In this document: positions 11,080-22,913 of the stretch, piece after piece
How the letters are laid out: the number at the start of each line of letters is the position of its first letter
Position numbering within the stretch: position 1 is the stretch's first letter
Source: Sphaeroforma sirkka
Taxonomy: Eukaryota > Opisthokonta > Ichthyosporea > Ichthyophonida
NCBI GenBank assembly: GCA_001586965.3
Contig: LUCW03001595.1
Location: 47,501-92,500 of the forward strand
Length of the DNA: 45,000 nucleotides
Direction of reading: 5' to 3'
The notes under the pieces: generated by a model
The model's database searches: none
What the model saw: the letters and a program-made list of their open reading frames with translations, nothing else
Told to the model about the DNA's origin: nothing
Program-made: the position numbers and the translations under genes

Positions 11080-13660
11080 TTCTTGTATTTATGAGGTGAT
11101 CCATCAACTTACTATACTATGGACAGCGAATGAAGTGTAGGTTTCTGCTATGCATTTGTTTATTTGATTTTATCGCAGAAAACATATCGCGTGAAACACA
11201 CAAACAATCCTTAATATCCTTGAAGTTTGGATCGAACCCAAACGTATCATTTTAGAGTCGCGAGATATTTCATCATTAACTTGGCAAACTCAGTGAAGAT
11301 TTGCTGGACTTAGAATATTCCAACCGATTTTTCCATAAACGGTCAATCAAGATATTTAAAGTTTGGATCGAACCAAAATATGATACTAGAATCGAGAGAT
11401 ATTCCATCATAAACTTGGCAAACTCTCAGTGAAGTATTGTTGAATTGACGATATTCCAACAGATTTGTCCATGCAGAACCCATGCCGTTGTATCTATGAT
11501 GTGATCCATCAATTTATTACGTTATGGATAGTAACTGAAGTGGAGGAGTCTGTTTTACGTATCTGTTTATTTGGTGTTCAAACCATCAGTTGGTTGTAAT
11601 TTGCTCTGTCTCACTTCTAGAGGAACTCTTGTAAAGAGAAAGCGTACTCGAATGCATTTTTTCCACAACTGATATTTTGTCAGAAAAATATCGAGTTATG
11701 TCGTGACACAACGGACAATCTTTAAATATTTAACAGCTTAAATCGATTCTGTATTATTATATCGCCAATCTAGTTAGAATTTGATGGGTATACAATATTT
11801 TAAGCGATTTATGCAAAATATAGGACCATGTTTTTATACCATTGCGGTGATCCATCAACTTACTACGATATGAATAGCGGCTGAAATTAAATGATGTATT
11901 CTATCATATGTATCTGCCGATGTGGTATTCAACCCATCAGTTGGTTGTCGTTTGGTTCGTGTAACTTGTAGACGGACTCCCGTAAAGAAATAAGGTACTC
12001 AAATGCATATTAATCCCGAATGATATTTCGTCAGAATATCAAGAGTTGTCTCGTGACACACGCAGACAATCTTTAAAAAGAAGATATATTGAATCGAAGC
12101 CAAACCTATTATTCTGTAACTGACAAGTCATTCATCTTTAACTCGACAAACTCTTAGTCAATATTTTTTTGAATTTCTAGAATTTCAAATAATTATAGGA
12201 CCCTTGTTTCTCTGTATCTATGAAGTATTCCATCAACTTACTAATTTATGGATAGCAAATGATACTTTGTCAGAGAAAATAAGAGGTATGTCGTGACACA
12301 AATGACAATCTTTGAGAGGTTAAAAGTTTCAATCAAAACATCATGTTTATTTAAATATTTACTAAATTTACGATATTTTAAACGGTTTATGTAAAAATAT
12401 TGAAACAGCGACTTTGCATCTATGAATCAAATCATCAACATATTATGTGATGGATAGCAACTGAAGTGTAGGTTTCTTAAGTATTTGTTTATTCAGTGTC
12501 CGACCCATTAGTTGGTTGTGATTTGATGCGTGTAACTTGAATTAGGATTTCCGTGAAGAAAAGCGATACTCAAATGTACAATTACCAACTGATATTTGTC
12601 AGAATAACAAGTGCTTATCTCGTGACACACACGGACGAGCTTCTAGAAATTATATAGTTTGAATAAAAACCAACCGTATTATTCTGTGCCGAGAGGGCTT
12701 ACAACATTGACTTGGCAAACTCTTAGTGAAAATTTGCTGGATTTATCTACAATATTACAAACAATTGATGCAAAGTATAGGACCCATGTCTTTGAATCCA
12801 TGAGGTATATTTCGTCAACTTGTTATTTTATGAATTGGGATTAAAGTGGAGGGGTATCTTTTTGCATTTGTCTATTTGATTTTATCTGAGAAAATTGTCA
12901 CGTGATACATACGGACAATATATATATAAATATCGGTTGGAATTAAAACCAACCGTTTTATATTTTTAGACGAGGGCGCTTTCAACATTAACTTGACAAA
13001 CTCTCAGTGAATACCTGCTGTGTTTACCATATTTCAAACGATTTATGCAAAGTATAGGACCCGTGTCGTTGTATCTATGAGATGATCCATCAACTTGCTA
13101 TGCTCGGATAGCGACTGCAGTATGGGTTTTTAATATATCTAATTATTTAGTGTCGAACCCATCAATAGATTGATGGATGCGTGTAACTTGAAGCGGGACT
13201 TCCGTAAAGAAAACCGATTCTCAACTGCATATAGGTATCAGCGGATATTTTGTCAAAGTAATTAGAGTTATCTCGCTATACACACAATCATACTGTTAAA
13301 TAGAAACTAATCCTAATATTCTAGAGTCGAGACGGCTTTCGACATTACCTTGAGAAACTCTTAGTGAATTGAATATGTGCTGTATATATTTCAAAAGATT
13401 TACGCAAAGTATATGACCCACGCCCTTGTACCTATAAGGTAGTCCATCAACTTACTATGTCACGGAGAAGTGTAGACTTCTGTTTTGTTTGATTTTGCCA
13501 CAGAAAATGTATCTCACGAAGCACACGGACAATCTAATCAATTCAAAAGTTTAAATCGAGACCAAAAGTGTTGTGGTAGAGTCGATAGGGCCCTACAATC
13601 AACCTGACAAACTCTAGTGAAACTTTTCACTTTAAACGATATTTCTAATTTACTAGGACC
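11080..13660. repeat. Diverged repeat array, third block
   Basis: Landmarks related to GTTTGAATCGAAACC occur at about 11225, 11360, 11738, 12091, 12330, 12657, 12937, 13300 and 13549, giving unit lengths from 135 to about 380 bp. Some units carry both halves and others only the first half followed directly by the GACACACACGGACAATC end. The 11225 and 11360 units form a local 135-bp duplication. No shared open frame is conserved. The block ends at the left LTR of the Copia fossil. Confidence 0.8.
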
Positions 13661-13859
13661 TGTTGGACATAACAAATCAGTCAGTGAAAATCTCAAGAAT
13701 ATATACAGTTCGGTACATGAACTGAAAGGTGTCATACCACTAGCAATATGACATCGTGTCAAGAACAAAGAAGATCCCGTCCTCAGCGGTAGAACTCTAT
13801 ATGACCCCGGTAGGGGAATCGAATAAACCTACTTCGTATCTGTTTACATTCGTCTAACA
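13661..13859 (+). repeat. Left LTR of the Copia fossil
   Basis: The 199-bp segment begins TGTTGGACAT and ends TCTAACA, so the outer four bases TGTT/AACA form the expected inverted termini. The first 150 bp or so are found again at 23078-23232, and a 34-bp piece of the same start is at 22880-22913. A primer-binding site follows directly. Confidence 0.75.
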
Positions 13860-13874
13860 GGTTATGGGCCTCGA
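13860..13874 (+). promoter_or_regulatory. Primer-binding site of the Copia fossil (initiator-tRNA type)
   Basis: GGTTATGGGCCTCGA directly abuts the left LTR. It closely matches the classic Copia primer site (GGTTATGGGCCC...), which pairs with the inside of initiator methionine tRNA cut in the anticodon loop. The match is seen; the priming mode is known for Copia. Confidence 0.7.
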
Positions 13875-16800
13875 ATTTCACCCGATAGTAAGTCATAACA
13901 CACAACCATTACCTATCTAAACACCAACCCAACTCAACTAAACACTATATAGACATCAACGCAACTCAACTAAACACTATATAGACATCTACTCAACTCA
14001 ACTAAAACAACTCCACTACTCAATCACCCATAAGACTCACAGATTGGTTACAGTCCATAATACTTGACTCAACACGTATTCAATTAATCTCACACGTAAC
14101 AAAATGGACGTCGTCAACTGGCCCAAGGGTTTCAATTCTCTCAACGAGACACAAGCCTTCGCGAGAGAATTCTGGCCGGAACTACCCGTGTATACCACCC
14201 TCGAATCTGCCAACGATCACATGGATGCCATCAACAACGTTGTCAAGGATCTCCACATCACCTACGATGAACTGTTCGGCTCTGCTGCGAAAGCAATAGC
14301 ACAACTTACAATGGCACGTAGTGATCTATATCACGAACAAACAACGCAAGTACGTTCAAGCCGATCTCGATAACTACAAAAGTCATAATGTGCAGTTAGG
14401 CGATGAACATAAAGCGTTTCTAGCTAAACACGAATCACTACAAATCGATCCCAAGCAACTAACAGATCGCCTAAAAAAAAGCTCAATTGCGTCTCTATGA
14501 GCAGTCCGAGAAATCTACCGATAACTTATCTGCTCTTCAACTTGAGCTCGATACTACCCGTATTGAACTGCAAGAGGCATTGGAAAAGATCACTAACTCA
14601 AAGACTCCGGTGTTATAGAGGCAAATTCATCATGCTATGCCAACAACAAAAAAAGTGTTATTACCGTCACCGACCCAGGTGTTCCCCTCTGTGAGTGCCC
14701 CAAGTATAAGGACATATACAACCGTACTAAACTTGAGAATTGGGGAAACTTCAGTAAATGGATCATGGGCCTCAAAATAGAACTTGCACACTTCGGCGTA
14801 CCCTATAGACTACACCCAGATTGTGAGCAGCTTTGTATTGTTGATACACTCGCTAATGCTCGGTGCGGACGTATAATGATAGATTCCATCAAAGAGGAAC
14901 TGGTCACCAGCGTTTACCAAAATCAATGCTATCGAGGTAGATTCATCATGCTATGCCGAAAAATATGGTATTGCCGCTACCGACCAAGGTATTCGCCTCT
15001 CTGAGTGCCCCAAGTATAGGGACATATACAACCGCACTAAACTTGAGAATTGGGAAACTTCTGTAAATGGATCATGGGCCTCAAAATAGAACTTGCACAC
15101 TTCCGGCGTACCCTATAGACTACATCCAGATTGTGAGCAGCTTTGTATTGTTGTTACACTCGCTAATGCCCGGTGCGGACGTATAATGATAGATTCCATC
15201 AAAAAGGAACTCGTCACCAGTGTTTACCAAAATCATTACTCTATAACACCGTCTGAATTCTTTAATTACATTTGTGTTACCAACAATACCGGTAGCCGCG
15301 GTCGATTTTGGAGTGCCATGAAGCGCCTTATCACATTCACAGCCACTGGCTCTACTGAGCTAAGTATACATCAGCTAGAGGAACTACGTCAAGATCTCCT
15401 AGATGTCGGCGAATATATTCCAGACAAATAACCGGTAGCCACTGTCGATTTTGGAATGCCATGAAGCGCCTCATCACATTCACAGCCACTGGATCCACTA
15501 AACAAAGTATACAGCAACTAGGGGAACTGCGTCAAGTTCTCCTATATGTCGGCGAATATATTCCAGACAAATACCTCAACTGTACCTTGCTAAACGGCCT
15601 CGGCGATGAGTATCATCATCCGGTCTACAGTATTTACAATGGACATCGCCAAACTTAATATTAATGAAGTCTATCGGCTCGCCTTGAAGTACGAAGGCGA
15701 TCATCAGCTTCAGACCAACAACAGTCAACCTGGTATCAATGCATTCACCACAAAGAAAGGCACCCATACTGCACCTACCACTACAAGAAAGCCCCGAGAT
15801 ATTAAATGCCCAATCTGTGACGAAATTTGACATGGTATTCATGGTTGTCCGATATATGCCGTAAGTGTGGCTATAAAGATCATAAGGGTAACAAGTGCCC
15901 GATTGATAGCACACTTCACTGCACTAACCCCAAATGCGGTAAATCAGGACAAACCGCTGTAGCTTGCATGCATGACTGGGGCCCTATGTCATAGTGATCA
16001 CAATAATCATGACACATCTTTTACCAACCCGGGAGCAACCCAAATGCCACTATAAATTAAATATACTCTAAAATATTCCTGAAGGGCCCGTACATAACCA
16101 CCTTACCGCCTCCCTCATCGATTCTGGACCCATGATACACATAAGAACGACCACCGATGGCGTTCATAATCTAGAGACAGGCCAATTCATCGTCGAGTTT
16201 CCCAATAAGAGCCAGATAATTATACGACAACGGGGGACGATTCCAGGTCTCGGCCCTGTACTCATTATGCCTACGACAACACAGAATATACTTTCAGTGT
16301 AACTTCTCCAACAACATGAATATGACATACATTTCCCGGCAGCAACACGTGCCGATAAGCCACCGGAATGCCATATCCTCAAGGATACTACTTTACTCCA
16401 CACTATTCCCATTCAACACGGGAAATACTCATTGGCCCATCTTACAACAAATACAGTCACAGACTGGCATAATAGTCTGGGTCATAGTGACAAGTCTACA
16501 GCTATAATTCTACAGAACAATATAATGCCTACAGTTACAACAAAGTCCTCCCACACTAACTGGACGCTCAACCCGGCGCTTTTCACTAAACATGTGACGA
16601 ACGTCTTCGGACCAGTAGACATAAACTTGTTTGCCGATGCCGACAATGCTCAAGTGCCAATGGACTCCGGACTAAGCGAGTATACACCACTCATCGACGT
16701 ATTCACGTAATCATGTAACCAACCAGACAAAAACTTATATGGTAATATACCATTCACACGAAAAACATGGCGTAGCACACTAGCTAAACTCGATAGAGAG

Positions 16801-16933
16801 AATGGCCTAGTCACCATGGGGTTTCCACTCATGCCTAATACCAATAATTACAACAAGACATTGCGACAATTACACTCGCATGTCGAGGTCATCGGTACAA
16901 ATGCCAACACCTTCATGGAACACGGCACACCAG

Positions 16934-17007
16934 TGTGGTAAAAGTCCCCTTAGACCACTATAAGTAGTAGGTTTTAGTATCGTATTTTGATGGATGTGTT
17001 TACTACA
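16934..17007 (+). repeat. Left LTR of the Gypsy fossil (short form)
   Basis: The repeat starts TGTGGTAAAAGTCCCCTTA and ends TGTTTACTACA. It matches both ends of the right LTR closely but is only 74 bp against 180 bp there. It is preceded by CCAG, the target duplication. No convincing tRNA primer site was recognised after it. Confidence 0.8.
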
Positions 17008-17925
17008 TTTTTACGAATTTCCGGAGTGGGGCAACTACCGCACAAAGACGAACAGGCGAGAGAGCCGATCATGACACCAGCGCAGTGGAACGAGCATCGC
17101 CGAGCCATGTGTCAACGCCTCGAAGGGAAAATATCTTTCTTTGTGGATGAACTTTGTCGAGCACAGGGAAACTACGATGTCCCAAGATGTACAGTACTAA
17201 CGTCCACGATCGATACACTGAAAGGAGCGTTGAATACTCAATTGGAAGCTATCAGGAAGAACAGAGCTCCGGAGCCACGGACATGGCCCGATTGGCCTTT
17301 AGACCGTTATCAATTAAGCAGCACAGCCGATAGAGACACACGAGGGGCGCTAGAAGAGGCACTGAAGAACGCCCATGTCTCAGGACTAGATGAGTCGTGG
17401 ATGGTACGTTGGTTCTATAAGGTACTCATACATTTTAAGGCAGCAAAGGCCACAATTGACTATCTCCGTGACAACCATAATCAGCTGAGGGTATATCCGG
17501 CGGAACAGGTCATAGACCAAATCTGTCAACATGAGAGCAAGGCCACCGTAGACCCTACCTTTAAGAAGTTGGCGAAGGGTAATCCCCGCACCAAGGGTGT
17601 AGAGTCAGCCAGGGAACATTTGAACAAGATTGTGGAAGTTCACAAGAGAGCCTGGGAGCGAGCAGATAAGGGCAAGGACTTTCCTAAGCGGTTGCTTAAT
17701 CACTGCCTCATACAGGCCCTCGAGGACCTGACAGGTAATATGACGTATGAACGCACGCTACAACACCACATAGGTTGGGACCACCTGGAGACTGAAGACC
17801 TTCTCCGCATTTTAAATCCAGACATACAAGAAACCGATGCCATCCTCAGACAACGGGTACGGACACAGATGAATGTGGGGATAGGCGTAGACAGTTTCCA
17901 GCCCAACAACGAGATCGTAATTTGA
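16987..17925 (+). pseudogene. gag part of the Gypsy fossil
   Basis: This region encodes roughly 310 residues of helix-rich capsid-type protein (for example WPDWPLDRYQLSS and WMVRWFYKVLIHFKAAKAT). A Cys/His knuckle-like stretch (CYACRAGAPP ... H ... C) and a basic segment follow in an overlapping frame up to about 18.3 kb. Capsid identity rests on position and composition rather than on a strong motif. Confidence 0.7.
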
Positions 17926-18309
17926 ATACGAATACAGGAGGAGGCAGCACACAACGCACAAACACGTCTACGACCACCACGTGTTACGCGTGCAGAGCGG
18001 GTGCCCCACCCAGTTTCAGGCATATATCATCCTGCAAGCACTACCAGTCGAACAAAAGGGTTGGATTCACATCCAACTCGGGCCGAGGATTTAAGCAAGG
18101 CGTATCCTTCAATAAGAGTTTGCCCGCGGTCAACACCATTACGGCTCTAATAGACTCGGACGACCAGCAAACGGAGCAGGAGGAGACCACGCCTACAGAC
18201 ACACACATTGCTTCCATACTGGCACACCCAGACGAAATCGAACACGGTGAGTTAGAAGAGGATGCAACGTGGGAAACCATAGGCAGCGATCAGGAATAGG
18301 ACGTAAGGG

Positions 18310-20800
18310 GTGTCGGATGTAGATGCAACTTTAGTTTTCCCGTCTAGCACACCTGGGATACTATCGATCAAAGATCCATTACTTTCAATGGACAATCGAG
18401 TATTCATATCCATCCTGATCAACGGTAAGACATGCAGGGCGTTAGTGGATTCTGGGGCAAACAGAAGTTGCATTGATTCGACATCCGCACACGATTGGGG
18501 ATTGCAAATTAAGTCGGCTCCGGAGGATCCTATATATACCTAGCTGATCGTAGTCTTCGTACACGGCGAATAGGCTCAACCGTACAAACTCCAGTACGAT
18601 ATGGTCTAGAGCTCACAGAACAGTCTTTCGAGCTAATGAATCTACCACCGGCTATCGACGCGATCGTAGGCCAGGATCTTATGCCTGGCTTAGGGCTATA
18701 CGTGGGAGGCCTTCAATCGCCATTCAACGGAGCTAGACAAACTATTGGAACCAATACCGTTGAGACGACCACCAGATTTGACCGAGGAAACCGGTGTTCG
18801 CCTGGAACTAGACAAGGAACTGAGGGACAATGACGGTATTCGAGAAAAGGACAGGTGCAGACTGGAAGGATGCGAAGTTAGATTGCCAGTGACACCAGAT
18901 CAAGCTGCAAGGATGCGGAAGGCAGTAAGGAACTTTGTAGCAGACAAATGGATACCATGGGTAGATAGACAGGTGCAGAAGTGGATTCAAGATTTGGTCA
19001 TAGTTCAAAGGGATACAGCCACTTCCGTCAACTTACCCTTGCTCGCCGTGCCAGAGTATACTCAATCTAGAGAACTAAAGAAAGTGCGAGTGTGTTTGGA
19101 CCTCAGAGCGGTGAATGCATTAATACCGGCGGATCAGTTCATTATTCCCCGTATCAACGACATCATTGGTAACATCAAAGGGAAGAGATATTACACGACA
19201 TTGGATCTAACCGCAGCGTACCATCGACTCCCAATTCACCCTGATTCTCAGTATCTATTCAGTTTCACACATGGCAAAAGCCAGTATTCCTTTACATCAG
19301 CGCCATTTGGACTACACACACTGACGCAGCAGTTTCAGCGTACACTGAGTGTGATTTTGCAAGGACTTCCGGCACACCACTACCTGGGCGACATCGTAAT
19401 AGCAACAGATGACTACGAGGAACACGTACGAGTAGTGAAAGAGGTCATTCGGCGGCTGACGTACCACAGTTTCAAGCTAAACCCTTCAAAATGTCATTTT
19501 GCAGTCAAAAAAAAAGTCATGATCCTAGGGAAGCGAGTATCGAAGGCCGGAATTGATATTTGCCATGAAAAGCAGGCCAAGCTCATTGACTGGCCAACCC
19601 CGAAGAAGTACAAAGACATTGCATCGGCCTTGGGATTAGCCAACTTTCTTCACGAGCACCTACCAAACTTTGCAGAGGTAGTTGCCCCACTCCGGGAATT
19701 TGTAAGACTGAAGCCTAAGGAAATCATTGGAGACAGGTGGGAACAGAGACACCAGCAAGCTTGGGATGCCATGAAGCAAGCCATAGTTGAGGCAGTAGTG
19801 TTGAAATTTCCCGTCGACGAAGTACCTTTACAACTCGAAACGGATGCAAGCGACTACGGTATTGGAGGTGCATTGTTCCAGACCATAGAAGGGAAGAAGC
19901 AATACCTAATGTTCTTCAGCAAGACCCTCAACGCAGCACAGCGCAATTACGCAACACCCATGAAGGAATTATTGGCCTTGGTATATGGTCTCACACACTT
20001 CCGGGATCATCTCGAAGGTCAACGCTTTTCAGTGTTGACTGATCACAAGGCTTTGGTGTATATGAACACACAGCTAAAGCTGAATCCGATGCTACAACGA
20101 TGGCATCACATCATAGCGCCTTTCAATTTTACTATCTCGCACATCCCGGGTATAAAGAACGTGTTACCAGACGCGTGGTCTAGGCTTCATGAGGGAACTG
20201 TTGAGACTGAGGACCCGGAGGTACTATATGCAGAATGTTGGCAACTTTTTCCAGATTACTTTGAGCAAGCGCAACGGATTATGGGTGAGAACAATGTCGA
20301 TGTCTTTGCTTCGCACCAGGATCATCATTTGCCACGCTACTACACCGACGATGACAGGGGTGGAGCGTTTGCACATTGTTGGAAAGATATAGACGGATGG
20401 ATGAACCCACCATGGAGATTAATCCATAGAATGTTGCGCAAGATACGATCAGAGAGGGCCACAGCTACGGCGTGTCTACCGTGGGCGCCCCTCCACGAGC
20501 CTTGGTTCCAGTTATTCAAGTCGCTTCTACAAAGAGACCCAGTATTAGTTCCAAGGACAGCCCACTCCTTCCTCAAATACGGAAAGTATGCGAGTGGCAA
20601 GGCACCATGGGGTCACACAGTCATTGCCAGAGTAGGCCCACGCAATGGTTACAGCCTTCCAGCGACGTTTTCAGCACGATTGGGATATGCAGAACCGTCC
20701 TCAGTATCGAAAGTCACCCCATTAGATACGTCTCGGCTAGTATCGATCGCTACCTCGGAAGTAGCCATGACGGATTCTCCAGATGAGGAAGAGATAAGCC
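18310..20800 (+). pseudogene. Protease, reverse transcriptase, RNase H and methyltransferase-like part of the Gypsy fossil
   Basis: The protease lies at about 18.35-18.55 kb and carries the DSGA active-site motif. Reverse transcriptase covers about 18.9-19.6 kb and RNase H about 19.8-20.2 kb, followed by the familiar IPGIKNVLPDAWSR segment. From about 20.27 to 20.63 kb there is a segment with VDVFASHQDHHLPRYY, then NPPW at 20404-20415, then ATACLPWAPLHEPWFQLF, which resembles the adenine-methyltransferase-like domain found downstream of RNase H in DIRS-type elements. Confidence 0.85.
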
Positions 20801-22075
20801 GTCGCACACAGCTCACCTTGTGTCAGCATGAGATTGGGCATCATAGAGCAGAAGATACAGTTGCTCAACTACAGCAGAACGGACATTTGTGGCCTAACGC
20901 TACTTGCACAAACAGTTAGGAGAAACTGTCGCACATGTCTAGGACAGAGGGTGTTACGAAAGGGATTTCACCCGATGATTAATATAACGGCAAAGTATCC
21001 GTGAGATCATATTCAAGTCGACATGATTCCAATGCCACTAGTTTCAGCAGCAGGAAATCGATATATATTGCACGTCTTGGATATAGCAACGGGGTACTAC
21101 TCGATATTGAGAGCAACGGCCACAAAGTCAGCAGAAGTGGTGACATTGAAACTTATGGAGGTGTTTGGGGAACATGGTTTTCCCAGGAAAATTCAATCAG
21201 ACGAGGGAGGCGAGTTTTCGAATAAGATTGTTAAATTAATAACTCAAGAAGTTGGAGTGATGCATGCAAAGTCGCCACCATATCGTCCTCAGGTTATGGG
21301 AGCAGCGGAGAGAAGACACAGAGACATACACGAAGGAGTTCGCAAGCTATGTGAATCTTTGCCTACGGCATGGGATGTCCGACTACCACTTATTATGCTG
21401 TGCCAGAACCTCCGAATATCTCGGCGACACAAGACAGCACCATTCAGTGGTTACTTTGGTCGCCGTCATGTTCCGTTTGCTGACTTCACGGATGACCTTC
21501 CGGGGAATCAGCCGGTCACCAATGAGGCTTGGGCACACCGGCTGGATCGTTTGCACGACACTATCTTGCCGACGCTTTACAAGGTCACGCAGAAATACGC
21601 AGACACACTATCCAGGCAGTTTGACCGCCTCCATGCTTACGATTTTATCGCCTTTCAACCAGGGGATGTGGTAATGGTACGGTCCGAAGGTCGCACAACC
21701 AAAGCAATGCAACCAATGTTTGGACCATACGTTGTCAAAGCCAGACAGGGACAAGGATATGAACTGACACACAAGGATGGTTCACTTCCAGATACTTTCA
21801 AAGGTAAACCAGTTAGAGTGGAACTTTTGCGACTAGTCCATAGAGCCACCGAAAAGCCTTTAGAAGATCATATGTGGCAGGATAGTTCCTCGTTCCGTTA
21901 CATCATTCGACATAGACAGAATGATTCCACAGGGAATACAGAATACTTGGTTCGCTGGCGGGATGGTGATCCAACTTGGGAGTCAGCCGAAGCTTTTGAC
22001 GATCCGAATGACATCGCGGCATACCACAAAGCCGAGCAAACTCGGCAGAAGAAGAAAGCGGCACAACAACAATAA
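20800..22075 (+). pseudogene. Integrase and chromodomain part of the Gypsy fossil
   Basis: The HHCC finger region begins near 20.81 kb (CQHEIGHHRAEDTVAQL). The catalytic core follows near 21.05-21.45 kb, then a C-terminal module with QPGDVVMVRS and MFGPYVVKA. A chromodomain lies at about 21.89-22.03 kb (RYIIRH ... EYLVRWRDGDPTWE ... DIAAYHK), and the tail ends in lysine and glutamine. The chromodomain places the element among the chromoviruses, whose integrases use this domain to target chromatin (family knowledge). Confidence 0.88.
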
Positions 22076-22212
22076 TTCCAACGTTACGTTGATGAATACT
22101 AGATGTCTATCATCTACTTCCGGATCGGAGTTTTGTCTCTCCTCGTGAGATTTCACCACGGTATAGAGGCGAAAGGCGATTCCACAACTCGAGCTTATAG
22201 GCGAGTATAACT

Positions 22213-22288
22213 CCAGCGGATACCCTAGCTTATGGGGGGGTAAAAACATACCAGCGGATACCCTAGCTTTTGGGGGGGTGAAAATATA
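22213..22288 (+). repeat. Two 38-bp tandem repeats with G7 runs
   Basis: CCAGCGGATACCCTAGCTTA plus TGGGGGGGTAAAAACATA is repeated almost exactly at 22251-22288, and a third copy begins (CCAGC). The repeats sit between the end of the integrase region and the right LTR of the Gypsy fossil. Confidence 0.85.
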
Positions 22289-22362
22289 CCAGCACAGCCG
22301 GGATGGTTCAAAAGACCAGTTTCCAAGGCAAGAACTTACTCAGCAGAAGGATTTCACTAGTT

Positions 22363-22387
22363 TATATATATATATATATATATATAT
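22363..22387. repeat. (TA)n microsatellite
   Basis: A run of about 12 TA dinucleotides lies in the 3' untranslated part of the Gypsy fossil. Confidence 0.9.
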
Positions 22388-22492
22388 TGTTTAATTTACA
22401 CTACTAGTTTTATATGTTTAATTTTCAATAGTTTAAGAGGTCATTTATTTTTGAAGCTCTTCAATCACTGGTGACGCTTGAGCTTGAGGGAG

Positions 22493-22672
22493 TGTGGTAA
22501 AAGTCCCCTTAAACCACTATCAGTGTGGAGTTAGAATTAGTTTACAATTAATTCACACGAGGTGAATTATTTGTAGACCACGTAGACAATCAAATATAAG
22601 AATAAATACACCACACTGAGCCTCAGGGAGACTCAGTAGGTTTTAGTATCGTATTTTGATGTGTTTACTACA
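22493..22672 (+). repeat. Right LTR of the Gypsy fossil
   Basis: This 180-bp repeat starts TGTGGTAAAAGTCCCCTTAA and ends TGTTTACTACA, followed by CCAG. Just upstream a short purine-rich run (GAGGGAG) abuts the repeat in the position of a polypurine tract. Within the parts shared with the left repeat only a few positions differ, so the insertion is relatively young. Confidence 0.85.
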
Positions 22673-22913
22673 CCAGTAGTCGGACTCCCAAAATGGCGCT
22701 ACATATGTATTGCCCGAATAGGAAACACAAAGCATGTCGTACCGCCAACAGCAGAATTAATGACTGCAGAAGCAAGACTTGCTCATCCTACCGACTTTAC
22801 GGTTTGTACACCATGTGTTAAAGGCAAGATGCGACACCGTTTGCATTCTCTCGATTCACCACCTACTGCTTTCAGGAGTGTTGGACATAACAAATTAGTC
22901 TTTGAAAATCTCA
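22673..22913 (+). mobile_element. Copia fossil, right part beyond the Gypsy insertion
   Basis: This stretch carries an integrase-region signature (CTPCVKGKMRHRLHSLDSPP), the second half of the HHCC finger expected in Copia integrase. At 22880 it runs directly into a 34-bp copy of the LTR start (TGTTGGACATAACAAAT) and then into array DNA. The remaining Copia polymerase domains are absent from the window. Confidence 0.75.

Larger units (their letters stand above)
13661..16933 (+). mobile_element. Ty1/Copia retroelement fossil, left part
   Basis: Parts in order: LTR and primer site; a leader with a 32-bp tandem repeat (about 13930-14010, CAACTCAACTAAACACTATA units); a gag-like region from ATG 14104 (VNWPKGFNSLNETQAFAREF) to about 15.65 kb that contains internally repeated direct segments; a Cys/His knuckle-like region about 15.8-16.0 kb (CRKCGYKDHKGNKCP); an aspartic protease region about 16.1-16.3 kb (SLIDSG ... 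NILSV); and the start of the integrase region near 16.46 kb (DWHNSLGHSDKS). A methyltransferase-like stretch follows at 16.56-16.9 kb. The element is heavily broken (of the order of ten or more breaks) and old. It is interrupted at 16934 by a Ty3/Gypsy element and continues at 22673. No reverse transcriptase region is seen. Confidence 0.85.
16934..22672 (+). mobile_element. Ty3/Gypsy chromovirus fossil nested in the Copia element
   Basis: The ends are TGTGG ... CTACA repeats, flanked by the 4-bp duplication CCAG (16930-16933 and 22673-22676). Parts in order: gag, a Cys/His knuckle, aspartic protease (ALVDSGANRSCID), reverse transcriptase (RVCLDLRAVN, TTLDLTAAYHRLP), RNase H (LETDASDYGIGGALF, LTDHKALVYM), a methyltransferase-like segment (WMNPPWRLI), an HHCC zinc finger and integrase core (QSDEGGEFSN, YRPQVMGAAERRHRDIHEG), a GPY/F-like module and a C-terminal chromodomain (EYLVRWRDGDPTWESAEAF). 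Long stretches remain open and domains are well preserved. It is broken in about three or four places, some of which may be the frame change or read-through this family uses. It is clearly younger than the Copia element it split. Confidence 0.93.

Noticed and set aside
7080-13570. Pol III B box (GTTTGAATCG) in the array units, hinting at a tRNA-derived SINE
   Set aside because: The match deviates at a key position and no A box or A-rich tail accompanies it.
7020-13660. CRISPR-like array
   Set aside because: Units are long, diverged and eukaryotic, and there is no short identical repeat with unique spacers.
13538-13768. Minus-strand frame repeated at 22955-23185, suggesting a conserved small protein
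   Set aside because: It spans array DNA and the LTR start. Its repetition is explained by duplication of the junction, not by selection.
17700-18023. Minus-strand frame of 107 codons, and similar ones under the Gypsy element and the PPR gene
   Set aside because: They are antisense shadows of well-supported plus-strand coding sequence.
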